In this document: piece by piece, positions 54,020 through 62,914 of the stretch
How the letters are laid out: every line of letters begins with the position of its first letter
Numbering within the stretch: the first letter of the stretch is position 1
Source of the DNA: Sphingobacterium sp.
Lineage (GTDB): Bacteria > Bacteroidota > Bacteroidia > Sphingobacteriales > Sphingobacteriaceae
Length of the DNA stretch: 64,000 bases
Direction: 5' to 3'
NCBI GenBank assembly: GCA_029239355.1
Contig: JAQZAZ010000003.1
Location: 1-64,000 of the forward strand
Program-made: the position numbers and the translations under genes
The notes under the pieces: model-generated
What the model saw: only the letters and a program-made list of their open reading frames with translations
Told to the model about the DNA's origin: nothing
Database searches by the model: none

Positions 54020-55210
54020 CTAATATCCAAGTTTTGCCAATCGCCCATACATCTCTACAAAGGCACATTGGTCTAAAAGCCATTTTGATTTTTTTGGCTT
54101 CTGCAATGTCCAGTCAACATCAAAGAGTCCATCCTGACCGCGCATCCTAAGCCATGCGAAATCAAGGTTCTGAGCAAAAACATCGATATATTTTCGATTT
54201 CCGTCTTGCTCAAATAGGCTAATAAAACCGCGCATCATTACAGCATGGAACCATAGATTACTGTTTTTTAAGACTGGAAAATCTTTGCCGTCTCTTATTT
54301 CAAAAAAATAGCCTAGACAGGCCTCAGCAAGCTGCTGTGCGTCGTCTAGGTATTTCTTTTCTTTAGTCAACTGGTAAAGCAATGCAGCAGCCTGCAGCAT
54401 CTGACCCGAATTATAGGAATATTTCGCCTTGTTAACCCTACCATCAAGATGGATATTATCCCAATATAGTTTGTCTTCCGGATCTTGAAGCCCCGCTTTT
54501 GTCCATTCATATAAACGTCGACCTTCAAGTAGATAATCCTTTTGTTTGGTCGCTTCAAATAATTTTAAGGCAAACACTGCTGCCGGTGCATTCGAACAGG
54601 TATTTTTAGATTCCTTTTTCTGCTCACACCAATAAATACCCCCTCCAAGTTTGTTATCTTCTCCGCTTTTTACAAAGGTCCAAATCTCTTTTGCATGTTT
54701 GAGATAATCAGCCTTTTTGGTCTGTATATAACTATCTGTAAAATCAATACCCAGCCAGATGTTATCGTCATAAAAACGGTCTGATGCTGGTGCTGAATTG
54801 ATATAGGACGCATAGCCAGCAGGTGTACGCTGTTCGTCTCTATATTCACGCAATCCTACCAGCACCTTGTGGTCCAATATTTTCTGATAGGTTGCTTTAT
54901 CCTTTGAAAGTTCCATCAACGCATTTACTGCTGAGAAACTACCAGAAAAAGGCCAGAGATAGGCGTATTTTTTTTGCTGTTCAGCCTGTGTAGTATTATT
55001 CAAATAGTCCGCCTTAAAATTTTCGTCAAAGGGATATTTCTCGGCCAGTAATTTATTTTTGGCGTTTCCATATTTGTCATAGATCACATCCAAGGTCTTC
55101 TGGGCATAATCAAAAAATTGACCGTTTTTAACCTGCGCCTGAGCTGTTAGACAGCATAAACCTGCTATGAGTGCTATCGTCGCTATCCTATTTATTTGTT
55201 TCATCAGCAT
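54020..55210 (-). CDS. GH76 family alpha-1,6-mannanase, secreted
   Basis: A 396-residue enzyme with a signal peptide (ending TAQAQ). The fold is an (alpha/alpha)6 barrel. The catalytic pair of GH76 is visible as Asp148-Asp149 in DRFYDDNIWLG, and other family motifs are GGGIYWCEQ, NTCSNAPAAVFALKLFE and YSYNSGQMLQAAALL. It would cut the alpha-1,6-mannose backbone of fungal-type mannan as an endo-enzyme. An ATG two codons later (55204) is also possible. It has no lipobox, unlike the neighbouring GH76. Confidence 0.92.
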   Translation of the reverse strand: MLMKQINRIATIALIAGLCCLTAQAQVKNGQFFDYAQKTLDVIYDKYGNAKNKLLAEKYPFDENFKADYLNNTTQAEQQKKYAYLWPFSGSFSAVNALMELSKDKATYQKILDHKVLVGLREYRDEQRTPAGYASYINSAPASDRFYDDNIWLGIDFTDSYIQTKKADYLKHAKEIWTFVKSGEDNKLGGGIYWCEQKKESKNTCSNAPAAVFALKLFEATKQKDYLLEGRRLYEWTKAGLQDPEDKLYWDNIHLDGRVNKAKYSYNSGQMLQAAALLYQLTKEKKYLDDAQQLAEACLGYFFEIRDGKDFPVLKNSNLWFHAVMMRGFISLFEQDGNRKYIDVFAQNLDFAWLRMRGQDGLFDVDWTLQKPKKSKWLLDQCAFVEMYGRLAKLGY

Positions 55211-55275
55211 CTATTATTCTAATTAATATAGCCATCAGGACCTGACTGGTAACCTAATGGCTAGTGTGTAATCTA

Positions 55276-56403
55276 TTATTTTACCTTCGTCTGATAACGT
55301 GCCAGACTCTCAAACAGCATTGCAGCGCTGGCATAGGCTGTAATTTCACTATTTCCGACCGGCGGCTGAGACCATGAAGAGCCAAAGAATAAGGTCGGCA
55401 GGTTGGTCCCCTTGGTCCAGGCTATTTTGCCATTATTGACCAAAAACTTTTCAAATTTAGCACGGTAGTTAGCGTTAATCCCTTCGAGGTTTAGATAATC
55501 AACAAAATACCGGATAAATATGCCTTTGAACAACGCTCCATCACCATTACCCTCGTCGCGAAGGATATTATTTCCAACATCAATGCATCGGGTAATCGTA
55601 TAATAACTTATTTTTTGCGCATCGACCAAATAAATCTGATCTTTGGTAATCTTAAAAAGCTCAACGGCGGTACCCAGAAAAGTTCCTTGATTATAAGTCA
55701 GTGTTGTCTGATTGACAGCGTCAGTCTCCCCGTTGATATTATCATATACAGCACCTGAAGAGGGATTGTAAAGTGTTGCCTTCTGCCATTCATAGATCTT
55801 TTTGGCCCAATTCAGATAGTTTTCATCTTTTGTTAGATTGTAAAGCCTAGCTGCAAGAATACTAGCTGGTCCATTTGAACAGGCATTTTTGCTATATAGC
55901 ATGTCCTTGCGCCAAGCTAGTCCCCCACCGGCAAATTGTTCATTCCAGCCCTCGATGATATCTTTCCACAAAAGCAATACCGCATCGAGATATTGCTGTT
56001 CTTTTGTGGTCTCGTAGAGCCGCAGCATAGTGAGGGCATTCCATTCCATGTCATCGTAGAATACATTGTAATAGGTGTTGCCATTTTTCACTTTAACACC
56101 CTCAAACCACTTACTGAAATAGGTACTGTACTTTGCATCCTTCGTTCGTAAGTAGGCATCAATAACCACGTCCATCGCGTGTGCATTGGGCCAGTATTGA
56201 AATCCGAGATCCGATTGATTGATAGTATTATTAAAATACCCCGCTTCATTCCAAAAACCGGTGATCATTTTACCGGATACCTGATCAGCAATTTCCGTCC
56301 AAGGTTCTTGAATCTCGTCGTCATATCGATATGTATCCTCGACTTTTGTACATCCAAACAGTAAAAACAGCATGGATGAAAACATTATTATTTTCTTCAT
56401 CAT
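55276..56403 (-). CDS. GH76 family alpha-1,6-mannanase lipoprotein
   Basis: A 375-residue lipoprotein (lipobox LLFGC). GH76 motifs: VFYDDMEWNALTML with Asp117-Asp118 as the catalytic pair, FAGGGLAWRKDMLYSKNACS, NGPASILAARLYNLT and LTYNQGTFLGTAVELFK. As a surface enzyme it would make the first cuts in mannan for uptake by the SusCD pair, while the signal-peptide-only GH76 encoded next acts further in; this division is inferred from the anchors. It starts 9 bp after susE. Confidence 0.92.
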   Translation of the reverse strand: MMKKIIMFSSMLFLLFGCTKVEDTYRYDDEIQEPWTEIADQVSGKMITGFWNEAGYFNNTINQSDLGFQYWPNAHAMDVVIDAYLRTKDAKYSTYFSKWFEGVKVKNGNTYYNVFYDDMEWNALTMLRLYETTKEQQYLDAVLLLWKDIIEGWNEQFAGGGLAWRKDMLYSKNACSNGPASILAARLYNLTKDENYLNWAKKIYEWQKATLYNPSSGAVYDNINGETDAVNQTTLTYNQGTFLGTAVELFKITKDQIYLVDAQKISYYTITRCIDVGNNILRDEGNGDGALFKGIFIRYFVDYLNLEGINANYRAKFEKFLVNNGKIAWTKGTNLPTLFFGSSWSQPPVGNSEITAYASAAMLFESLARYQTKVK

Positions 56404-56412
56404 TCCTCCTTC

Positions 56413-57552
56413 TTAATTTGGAACTACCGCATGTGTATAATCCTTGTCACCCTGTAAGATCATCGAGATTTTTGTAGGATGTCCATCTACTGCATTCACA
56501 AATTTCCACTTGTCGTCCCATTGTGAAAGGTTGGGTAGGATACGGACGAAAAAATATGTCAGATCGGCACCATTAGGTGGCACATCAGTACCTTTTTGGG
56601 TGCCTAGCTGCACGGTCTCCGCTTTCCCCGCCCTGACGGTTTCCATTTGGAACTTATAGCGCTGGTCGCGTCCCCAACTTTCCTGCTTAAAATTGATGAT
56701 GCCAGTCGCTGACCATACCCCTTTCCCCTGGTAAGGTAGGTCCAGTACTACCGCTCCTGAAGGCGAGAAATAAACACCCATACTTTTAATTTCGGTATAG
56801 GTAATTGTCGCCACATTAAAATCAATTCGAATACGGTATACGGCTGTTTTGGTCACGGTATTGCTTCCTGTTTCGCTTTCCTTTAATTTTGTTTGATCTT
56901 CGGAATAGAATATACGTCCGTCCGCTGATTTGCGGTCCGTAAATGTATATTTTTTGCCGGCCTCCAATTTAGTAAAAATCTCATACTCACCGTTGCCAAC
57001 AAGCTTAAACGGCAATGCTTGCGCAATGGCTGTACCATTTTCAGTTCCTTCGCCCGTGATAAACAATTCATCTGGAATATCTGCAAACCCTTCCAAGGAT
57101 TTGATAGTCAATACTTTTTTTACTTTACTCAGTACCCGCCTCATCCCTCTAATGGAATATACAGACCAACTGACATCACCACTTGTGCCAGGTTCGATCC
57201 CCGCTCGTCCAGCTACCTGATTTAATATTTTGTGGCTGATGTTTGCTCCGTTTGAATTTCCGTTATTATCCGATGTAACGCTATAAAGGGGTTTGCTAAA
57301 ATCGCCATCCACCTTATCAAAAACAACCTCATATTGAGCTGCCCCCCCATCAGCAACCAACGCGGACTCCCATTCAAAATACAGGGCAGCAGAACTGGAG
57401 CTCAATAATTTGACGGCTTTCCCATCTGCAGGTGCATATAAGTTCTCCACAGCGGATACGTCTGCATCCGAATATTTCATATCGTCTTTTTTGCAGGAAA
57501 CAATCCCCCCAATCAATACGATCAATGTTATAATTTTAAAATACCATTTCAT
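56413..57552 (-). CDS. SusE-like outer-membrane glycan-binding lipoprotein (PUL4)
   Basis: A 379-residue lipoprotein (lipobox GGIVSC). The N-terminal SusE domain (about 30-150) has the family pattern (PADGKAVKLLSSSSAALYFEW, AQYEVVFDKVDGDFSKPLYS). The C-terminal half consists of beta-sandwich units (ELFITGEGTENGTAIAQALP, GEYEIFTKLEAGKKYTFTD). It probably holds mannan at the cell surface. It lies 76 bp after susD and 9 bp before the first GH76 gene. Confidence 0.85.
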   Translation of the reverse strand: MKWYFKIITLIVLIGGIVSCKKDDMKYSDADVSAVENLYAPADGKAVKLLSSSSAALYFEWESALVADGGAAQYEVVFDKVDGDFSKPLYSVTSDNNGNSNGANISHKILNQVAGRAGIEPGTSGDVSWSVYSIRGMRRVLSKVKKVLTIKSLEGFADIPDELFITGEGTENGTAIAQALPFKLVGNGEYEIFTKLEAGKKYTFTDRKSADGRIFYSEDQTKLKESETGSNTVTKTAVYRIRIDFNVATITYTEIKSMGVYFSPSGAVVLDLPYQGKGVWSATGIINFKQESWGRDQRYKFQMETVRAGKAETVQLGTQKGTDVPPNGADLTYFFVRILPNLSQWDDKWKFVNAVDGHPTKISMILQGDKDYTHAVVPN

Positions 57553-57628
57553 GTCTTTATCATTAATTTAGTGATTCAAAGCGTAACCTTTTTTGTAGCG
57601 TTTATAACTATTTGTTTCAATTAAATTT

Positions 57629-59257
57629 TTAATTTGAATAGCCTTGGTTATTGGGCAATAGATTTTTATTCAGATCAATCTGAGTCCTTGGCACTGACCA
57701 TAAGTAATCCCGGCTCTCGTCAAATCGTCGAATATCCAATTTGATATAACTGTTGTTGCTACCATATTTAGCTCCAAATACCTGACCATCCAGGTAGGTT
57801 TTACCGGCTTTCCAGCGCACAATATCATAGTAACGTAAACCTTCTAACGCAAGTTCACTCCGCCTTTCATTTCGAACAATTGTTTTCAGGTCACCGGATG
57901 TCGGAAAATCCAACGCTTTTGCGGTTTCAAAACCAGCCCGTTTACGAATAGGTTTGATGGTCATATCCCATACCTCAGCATCAAGCTGACCCAGTGCTTC
58001 TTTGGCTTCGGCATACATCAGTAAGATATCTGCATATCTGAACATAATAATATTCAGTCCCGCATCGTATTTTACGGTGGCTGTTACATCGTAATATTTC
58101 TTGACATAATACCCTGTTGCTGATGCATTGGCACTTGCTCCCTGGTATTCATCAAGGCGCTCTTTGTCTGTTCCACCCGAACCAGGTTTGATAAAAATCT
58201 TACGCACAGTCCCGTCAAAGTCAGTCCATTGACCGCCATGGAAAACGATCGTAGCTGCCATGCGTGGATCCCGATTAACATAAGGATCATCACTGTTGTA
58301 ATTGGGATCTGTAGCGATCGTATTGCCATCCAGGGTGATATAGTTATCAACGAGGCTCTGCAAGGGTGCATAACCATTTAGACGCGCTTGTGCTGAGATC
58401 GGTGCAGCATCATAGAGTTTACTCCAGGTTTTCAATTGTGGAACATACGCATAGTCCAAAATGACTTCCGAATTGTACTCTTTGGCTGCTGTAAACAATT
58501 CGGGATAACTATCGAACAGTGCATATGTGCCAAATTCCGCTTGCTTCCTGATCAGATTTTCACAGTACTCGATGACTTTGTTCCAATTGCTCTCATAGAG
58601 ATACGCTCGTGCCTGAAAAGCTGAAGCCGCGCCTTTTGTAATCCGGCCTCTATCGTCGGCGGTCAAAGCATCTTTGTTTGGTAGATCTGCCATACAGGCA
58701 TCCAATTCCTCATGGATAAATGCGATAACATTCGCTTTCGCTGTCCTCGGCACGATTTTAGATTCTTCCAGGGATATATCTTTTGTAAAGAATGGGATAT
58801 CACCGTAGAAATTGACCAGTCTGAAGTAGAGAGAAGCGCGTATAAACCGTACCTCGGCAATCCGACGTTTTTTTAGTGCGGCATCCATTCCGGGTACGCG
58901 GTCTATATTTTCCAGATACACGTGACAGGTTTTGATCCCCCCATAGAGATCGGACCATTCGGAAGCAAAACGTCCCAAGGTAGGGTCGGCAGTCCCATTA
59001 CGGATGGCACGTTGATCTGTATTAGACCGGCCCTCAAAAATATTATCACTGAGAGCTTCATCATTCCACAACCGATCTGCTGAAAATAGCTGATTATAGG
59101 CCATATTGACCATCTTTTCCGCATTTTCAGGATAATTCCAAAAATTTTCATCGGTAAATCTATCCGTTGGCAGCGTGTCCAATTTATTGCAGGAATTTAA
59201 ATGGACAACAGCCATTAAACTCAAGCCTCCTATAAGTAGTTTATATCGTTTCATCAC
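57629..59257 (-). CDS. SusD/RagB-family lipoprotein (PUL4)
   Basis: A 542-residue lipoprotein (lipobox VHLNSC). Family pattern: LDTLPTDRFTDENFWNYPEN, AEVRFIRASLYFRLVNFYGD, and near the end RNERRSELALEGLRYYDIVR with LWSVPRTQIDLNKNLLPNN. It begins 8 bp after susC and should be the lid of the mannan-oligosaccharide importer. Confidence 0.95.
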   Translation of the reverse strand: MMKRYKLLIGGLSLMAVVHLNSCNKLDTLPTDRFTDENFWNYPENAEKMVNMAYNQLFSADRLWNDEALSDNIFEGRSNTDQRAIRNGTADPTLGRFASEWSDLYGGIKTCHVYLENIDRVPGMDAALKKRRIAEVRFIRASLYFRLVNFYGDIPFFTKDISLEESKIVPRTAKANVIAFIHEELDACMADLPNKDALTADDRGRITKGAASAFQARAYLYESNWNKVIEYCENLIRKQAEFGTYALFDSYPELFTAAKEYNSEVILDYAYVPQLKTWSKLYDAAPISAQARLNGYAPLQSLVDNYITLDGNTIATDPNYNSDDPYVNRDPRMAATIVFHGGQWTDFDGTVRKIFIKPGSGGTDKERLDEYQGASANASATGYYVKKYYDVTATVKYDAGLNIIMFRYADILLMYAEAKEALGQLDAEVWDMTIKPIRKRAGFETAKALDFPTSGDLKTIVRNERRSELALEGLRYYDIVRWKAGKTYLDGQVFGAKYGSNNSYIKLDIRRFDESRDYLWSVPRTQIDLNKNLLPNNQGYSN

Positions 59258-59265
59258 ATCAAAAA

Positions 59266-62200
59266 TTAGAATTGAATATTTAGTCCGCCACCATAATATT
59301 TCAATGTTGGATAATTACGGGCACTATTGGCAGACCCACCCATGTTAGCGTCAAATTCGGAGGACTCGGGGTCTATCCAGGAGTTTTTGCTCAAAGTCAG
59401 CAAGTTTTGAGCATTGACAAAAAAACGAACCCGCTGTAGCCCTAATTTAGAAACGACACCTTTTGGAAGACTATATCCTACCTGTAGATTTTTCAGACGT
59501 GCATACTTCCCGTTGAAAAGATAGAGATCAGAATCTTTACTAAAATTGTTGGTCGATGCTGTAGATCCATTTGCCGTAAGTCGCGGCCATTGCCCATCAA
59601 TATTTGTAGGCGTCCAATAATCAAGTTGATGCTGATAAATAGCATATGAATAATTCTGGTGGAAGGGCTCAATCAGTTCACCGCGGATCATCATGTCCCG
59701 TTTACCGACCCCCTGCCAAAACATACTAAAATCAAAATCATTGTAGCTGAGATTATAGGTCAGTCCGAATGTAAATCGAGGGAAGCCATTACCTAGGACA
59801 AACCGGTCCCGCGCATCGATGATTCCATCGTTATTCCGGTCGACATACTTGACATCCCCAGGGCGTAAATCTGCCGCCGTGATGCCGCTTGGTAAGGCTG
59901 ATGTCTCTATATCGGTGATATTCTGGAAGAGTCCAGCCATCTTGTAACCATAATAGGAGTTGTACGGTAAACCAACGCGTGTCAATTTCGTAATATTATC
60001 TACTGTTGAAATCCGGTCATCTCCTGGCATCGCAATGATCTTATTGTGGCTATCGCCCATATTGGCATTGATTTGATGCTGAAATTCACCTGTTTTAGCT
60101 TGATAAGTCAAATTGATCTCCCAACCTTCGTTGTTCATTTCACCTAAATTCTGGTTTTTTAATGAAGTGCCGAATGCGGAAGGGATCTGTGGTGACATCA
60201 GGATATCTACTGTTCGCTTTTTAAAATAGTCAAAACTTGCAGTCAGCTTATCGTGGAAAAAGGTTGCATCCAAACCGATATTGAAGTTATAGGTTTTCTC
60301 CCAACGTAAATCCAGGCTGGCATAATTAAATCCCGCTGCGGCTACAGGGTTATTGTTAAATCCATAGCTGTTTGGATAAGACTCATAGGTAAAATAATAG
60401 GAATAATCATCTACAGCCTGATTTCCCAATACGCCATAGGTTGATCGAATCTTGAGGCTGCCAACATGTTCCTTATACCAATCCATAAAGAGTTCATCCG
60501 ACGCCCGCCACCCTAGTGATCCAGAGGGAAAAAAGCCCCAGCGGTTTGCTTTTGAGAACTTGGAGGAACCATCATAACGAAAGCTGAATTCGGCGAAATA
60601 TTTACTTTCAAAATCATATCCAGCACGACCGAAAATCGAATTGATACTGTTTTGTAAAGTCCCATTTGGTGTGACTCGGGCGCTGACGGGATCGATAATC
60701 GTTCCAGTGGTCGGTGTGCCCAATACGGGATCAGTAAATTTCATTTTAAGTTCATTCTGTCTACGTGTATAGGACTCGTTCGATGCACCGATCAAGCCTG
60801 AAACGTGATGGTTACCAAATGTCTTGTCATAATCCAGCAGCAACTGGAAATTCAACAACGAAGCTTTTTCATTAAAATCCTCCGTATTGCGATCTGAATT
60901 GACATATACCTGGGGTTGTAACGCATCCGGACTGGAATATAAGGGCACTTGGATCCGCCGGATAAAACGGTGGTCAGCATAGATATCTGCTCCAAAAATA
61001 CCGCGTAGTTTTAAACCGTCGAATAGTTTTGCCTCAAGATTCAGGTTGATGTTAAAGTAATCATTGTCGTTTTTGACATAACCACCTTCATTCAGTTCCG
61101 CCAATGGATTTTGATCTGTCAGGGCGTTATTGACCAGGTATTTTCCATTCTCGGCCCGCATCCGATAGTAATAATAAGAAGGCAGACGGGAGGCATTAAT
61201 AATGGCACTTCCCGCCGTATTGCTCATATTGTTGTTACGTGTGTAAGCTAAAATCGAGGTCAGTTTAAAACGTCCGATCTCGGTACTGAGGTTTGTCCGC
61301 AAATTATACCGTTTTACCCCGAAATCCTGTCCCACAAAATTGCTGGGTTGGTTATAAAAACCGCCTGAAAATAAATAGGAGCTTTTATCACCACCACCGC
61401 TGACGCTGACATTATATTTCTGCTGAAACGAATTTTTCATGATCTCCGGTAAGTTCCATTGTTCGATATCCTGATGTGCATACAGGTCGGCAATTGTGGT
61501 GGGTGAAAACTGTGGATCCATCCCAGAGTTGGTAAGTGCAAGATTGCGCAAAGTTGCATTTTCATAACCAGCAACAGGAGAAAACAAGATCTTGGGTTGT
61601 TGCACTCCCCATTGGGTCCCAATAGCAACTGTAGGTTTCTGATTTTGACGTCCTTTTTTTGTCGTTACAAGGATGACACCATTGGCCGAACGCGAACCAT
61701 AAATTGCTGTGGATCCGGCGTCTTTGAGCACTGATATCGTCTCGATATCGTCTGGATTGATCTTGTTCAGGGTCCCACCCTCGGTAATGATTCCATCGAT
61801 CACCACAAGAGGTGCATTGCTGTTTACAGTGGAAATCCCCCGAATGTTGATGTTCATCGAATTATCATTGGGATCCATACTTTTCTGCTGAATGGTCAAA
61901 CTTGGCGAAGCACCTTGAAGGGCCTGTGTCACATTGCCAACCGGTCGATCCTGAAAGGTTTTCGCGCCGATCTGGTCGACAGCACCGACAACGCGCTGCC
62001 GTGTCGTCGTACCATATCCGATTACAATAACCTCTTCTAACTGGCTATTGCTATTTTTCATTACTACATGTAACTGCCCCAACTCTTCGGTACGCATAGT
62101 AGCTAGTCCCACACTCTGCTGATCATAGCCCACGGAAGAAAAAACAAGTGTCGATCCCCGAGAAAGGTTACGGATTGTAAAACTTCCATCTGTAGCAGTA

Positions 62201-62703
62201 GAGGTCCCAGCAGATTCATTCCCTTTGACACGAACGGAAACATTTGCAAGGGCTTCGCCTCGTTCATTGGTGACCCGCCCGCTGATCGTTTCCTGATTTG
62301 GCCTCACTACGGATGCCGCTGTTGACGGGATCGTCGTTGCTTGGGGCCGGTCACGGATGACGACCGTCTTATTGTCCAGCTGATACGACAGCGGCTGATC
62401 TTGAAAGATCTGTTCCAGCACATCAGACAACATCCGGTCCTTCACTTTTATATTGACGGATTTAGCCGTTGACATTTGCCTTTCTGTATAAAGAAAATTG
62501 TACCCGGTCTGTGACTTTAGATCCTTGAATATTTTTTTAAGGCTCATATTGGTGTATTCCAATGTTACCTTTTGTGCGAAGGTCGAAGCGCTAACCTGCA
62601 TTAAAGTAACCAAGATAATTATGGTCGTCAATCGCATAATAAGCCATAGTTTACGGAATAGCAGATAAGCTATTTCCTTGTTTCTGATATAATTTTGATA
62701 CAT
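59266..62703 (-). CDS. SusC/RagA-family TonB-dependent transporter with STN domain (PUL4)
   Basis: A 1145-residue outer-membrane importer. After a signal peptide (ending ASTFAQ) comes an STN domain (about 45-118, MSLKKIFKDLKSQTGYNFLY, SVNIKVKDRMLSDVLEQIF), then the carboxypeptidase-like domain (ISGRVTNERGEALANVSVRV), TonB-box-like EEVIVIGYGT, plug (VLKDAGSTAIYGSRSANGVI) and barrel. The STN domain agrees with the FecR gene directly upstream. The ATG at 62703 is used; a TTG at 62709 is in frame. Confidence 0.95.
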   Translation of the reverse strand: MYQNYIRNKEIAYLLFRKLWLIMRLTTIIILVTLMQVSASTFAQKVTLEYTNMSLKKIFKDLKSQTGYNFLYTERQMSTAKSVNIKVKDRMLSDVLEQIFQDQPLSYQLDNKTVVIRDRPQATTIPSTAASVVRPNQETISGRVTNERGEALANVSVRVKGNESAGTSTATDGSFTIRNLSRGSTLVFSSVGYDQQSVGLATMRTEELGQLHVVMKNSNSQLEEVIVIGYGTTTRQRVVGAVDQIGAKTFQDRPVGNVTQALQGASPSLTIQQKSMDPNDNSMNINIRGISTVNSNAPLVVIDGIITEGGTLNKINPDDIETISVLKDAGSTAIYGSRSANGVILVTTKKGRQNQKPTVAIGTQWGVQQPKILFSPVAGYENATLRNLALTNSGMDPQFSPTTIADLYAHQDIEQWNLPEIMKNSFQQKYNVSVSGGGDKSSYLFSGGFYNQPSNFVGQDFGVKRYNLRTNLSTEIGRFKLTSILAYTRNNNMSNTAGSAIINASRLPSYYYYRMRAENGKYLVNNALTDQNPLAELNEGGYVKNDNDYFNINLNLEAKLFDGLKLRGIFGADIYADHRFIRRIQVPLYSSPDALQPQVYVNSDRNTEDFNEKASLLNFQLLLDYDKTFGNHHVSGLIGASNESYTRRQNELKMKFTDPVLGTPTTGTIIDPVSARVTPNGTLQNSINSIFGRAGYDFESKYFAEFSFRYDGSSKFSKANRWGFFPSGSLGWRASDELFMDWYKEHVGSLKIRSTYGVLGNQAVDDYSYYFTYESYPNSYGFNNNPVAAAGFNYASLDLRWEKTYNFNIGLDATFFHDKLTASFDYFKKRTVDILMSPQIPSAFGTSLKNQNLGEMNNEGWEINLTYQAKTGEFQHQINANMGDSHNKIIAMPGDDRISTVDNITKLTRVGLPYNSYYGYKMAGLFQNITDIETSALPSGITAADLRPGDVKYVDRNNDGIIDARDRFVLGNGFPRFTFGLTYNLSYNDFDFSMFWQGVGKRDMMIRGELIEPFHQNYSYAIYQHQLDYWTPTNIDGQWPRLTANGSTASTNNFSKDSDLYLFNGKYARLKNLQVGYSLPKGVVSKLGLQRVRFFVNAQNLLTLSKNSWIDPESSEFDANMGGSANSARNYPTLKYYGGGLNIQF

Positions 62704-62790
62704 TTGCAAGGTTTGATTCGCAGTATATTCGAGTCGTCCAAAACAGAAACATACTGCAGATTGGATAGTTAAAAATTAATTGTCCCAAAC

Positions 62791-62821
62791 AGCAACCGAG
62801 TCCTCCGGGATCTTGGTTGCT
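62791..62821 (-). terminator. Hairpin between fecR and susC of PUL4
   Basis: AGCAACCAAG and CTCGGTTGCT pair with one mismatch around a GC-rich loop, followed on the minus strand by GTTTGGG. It could limit read-through from fecR into susC, leaving susC to its own sigma-dependent promoter. Confidence 0.5.
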
Positions 62822-62914
62822 TTCTTTTCCACTGCGATTGCTATTCGATTTGTTTATATTTTTTCATCATATTTTTTTTAGGGTATGAATTATAATTGAA
62901 TATTTAGCGAACAA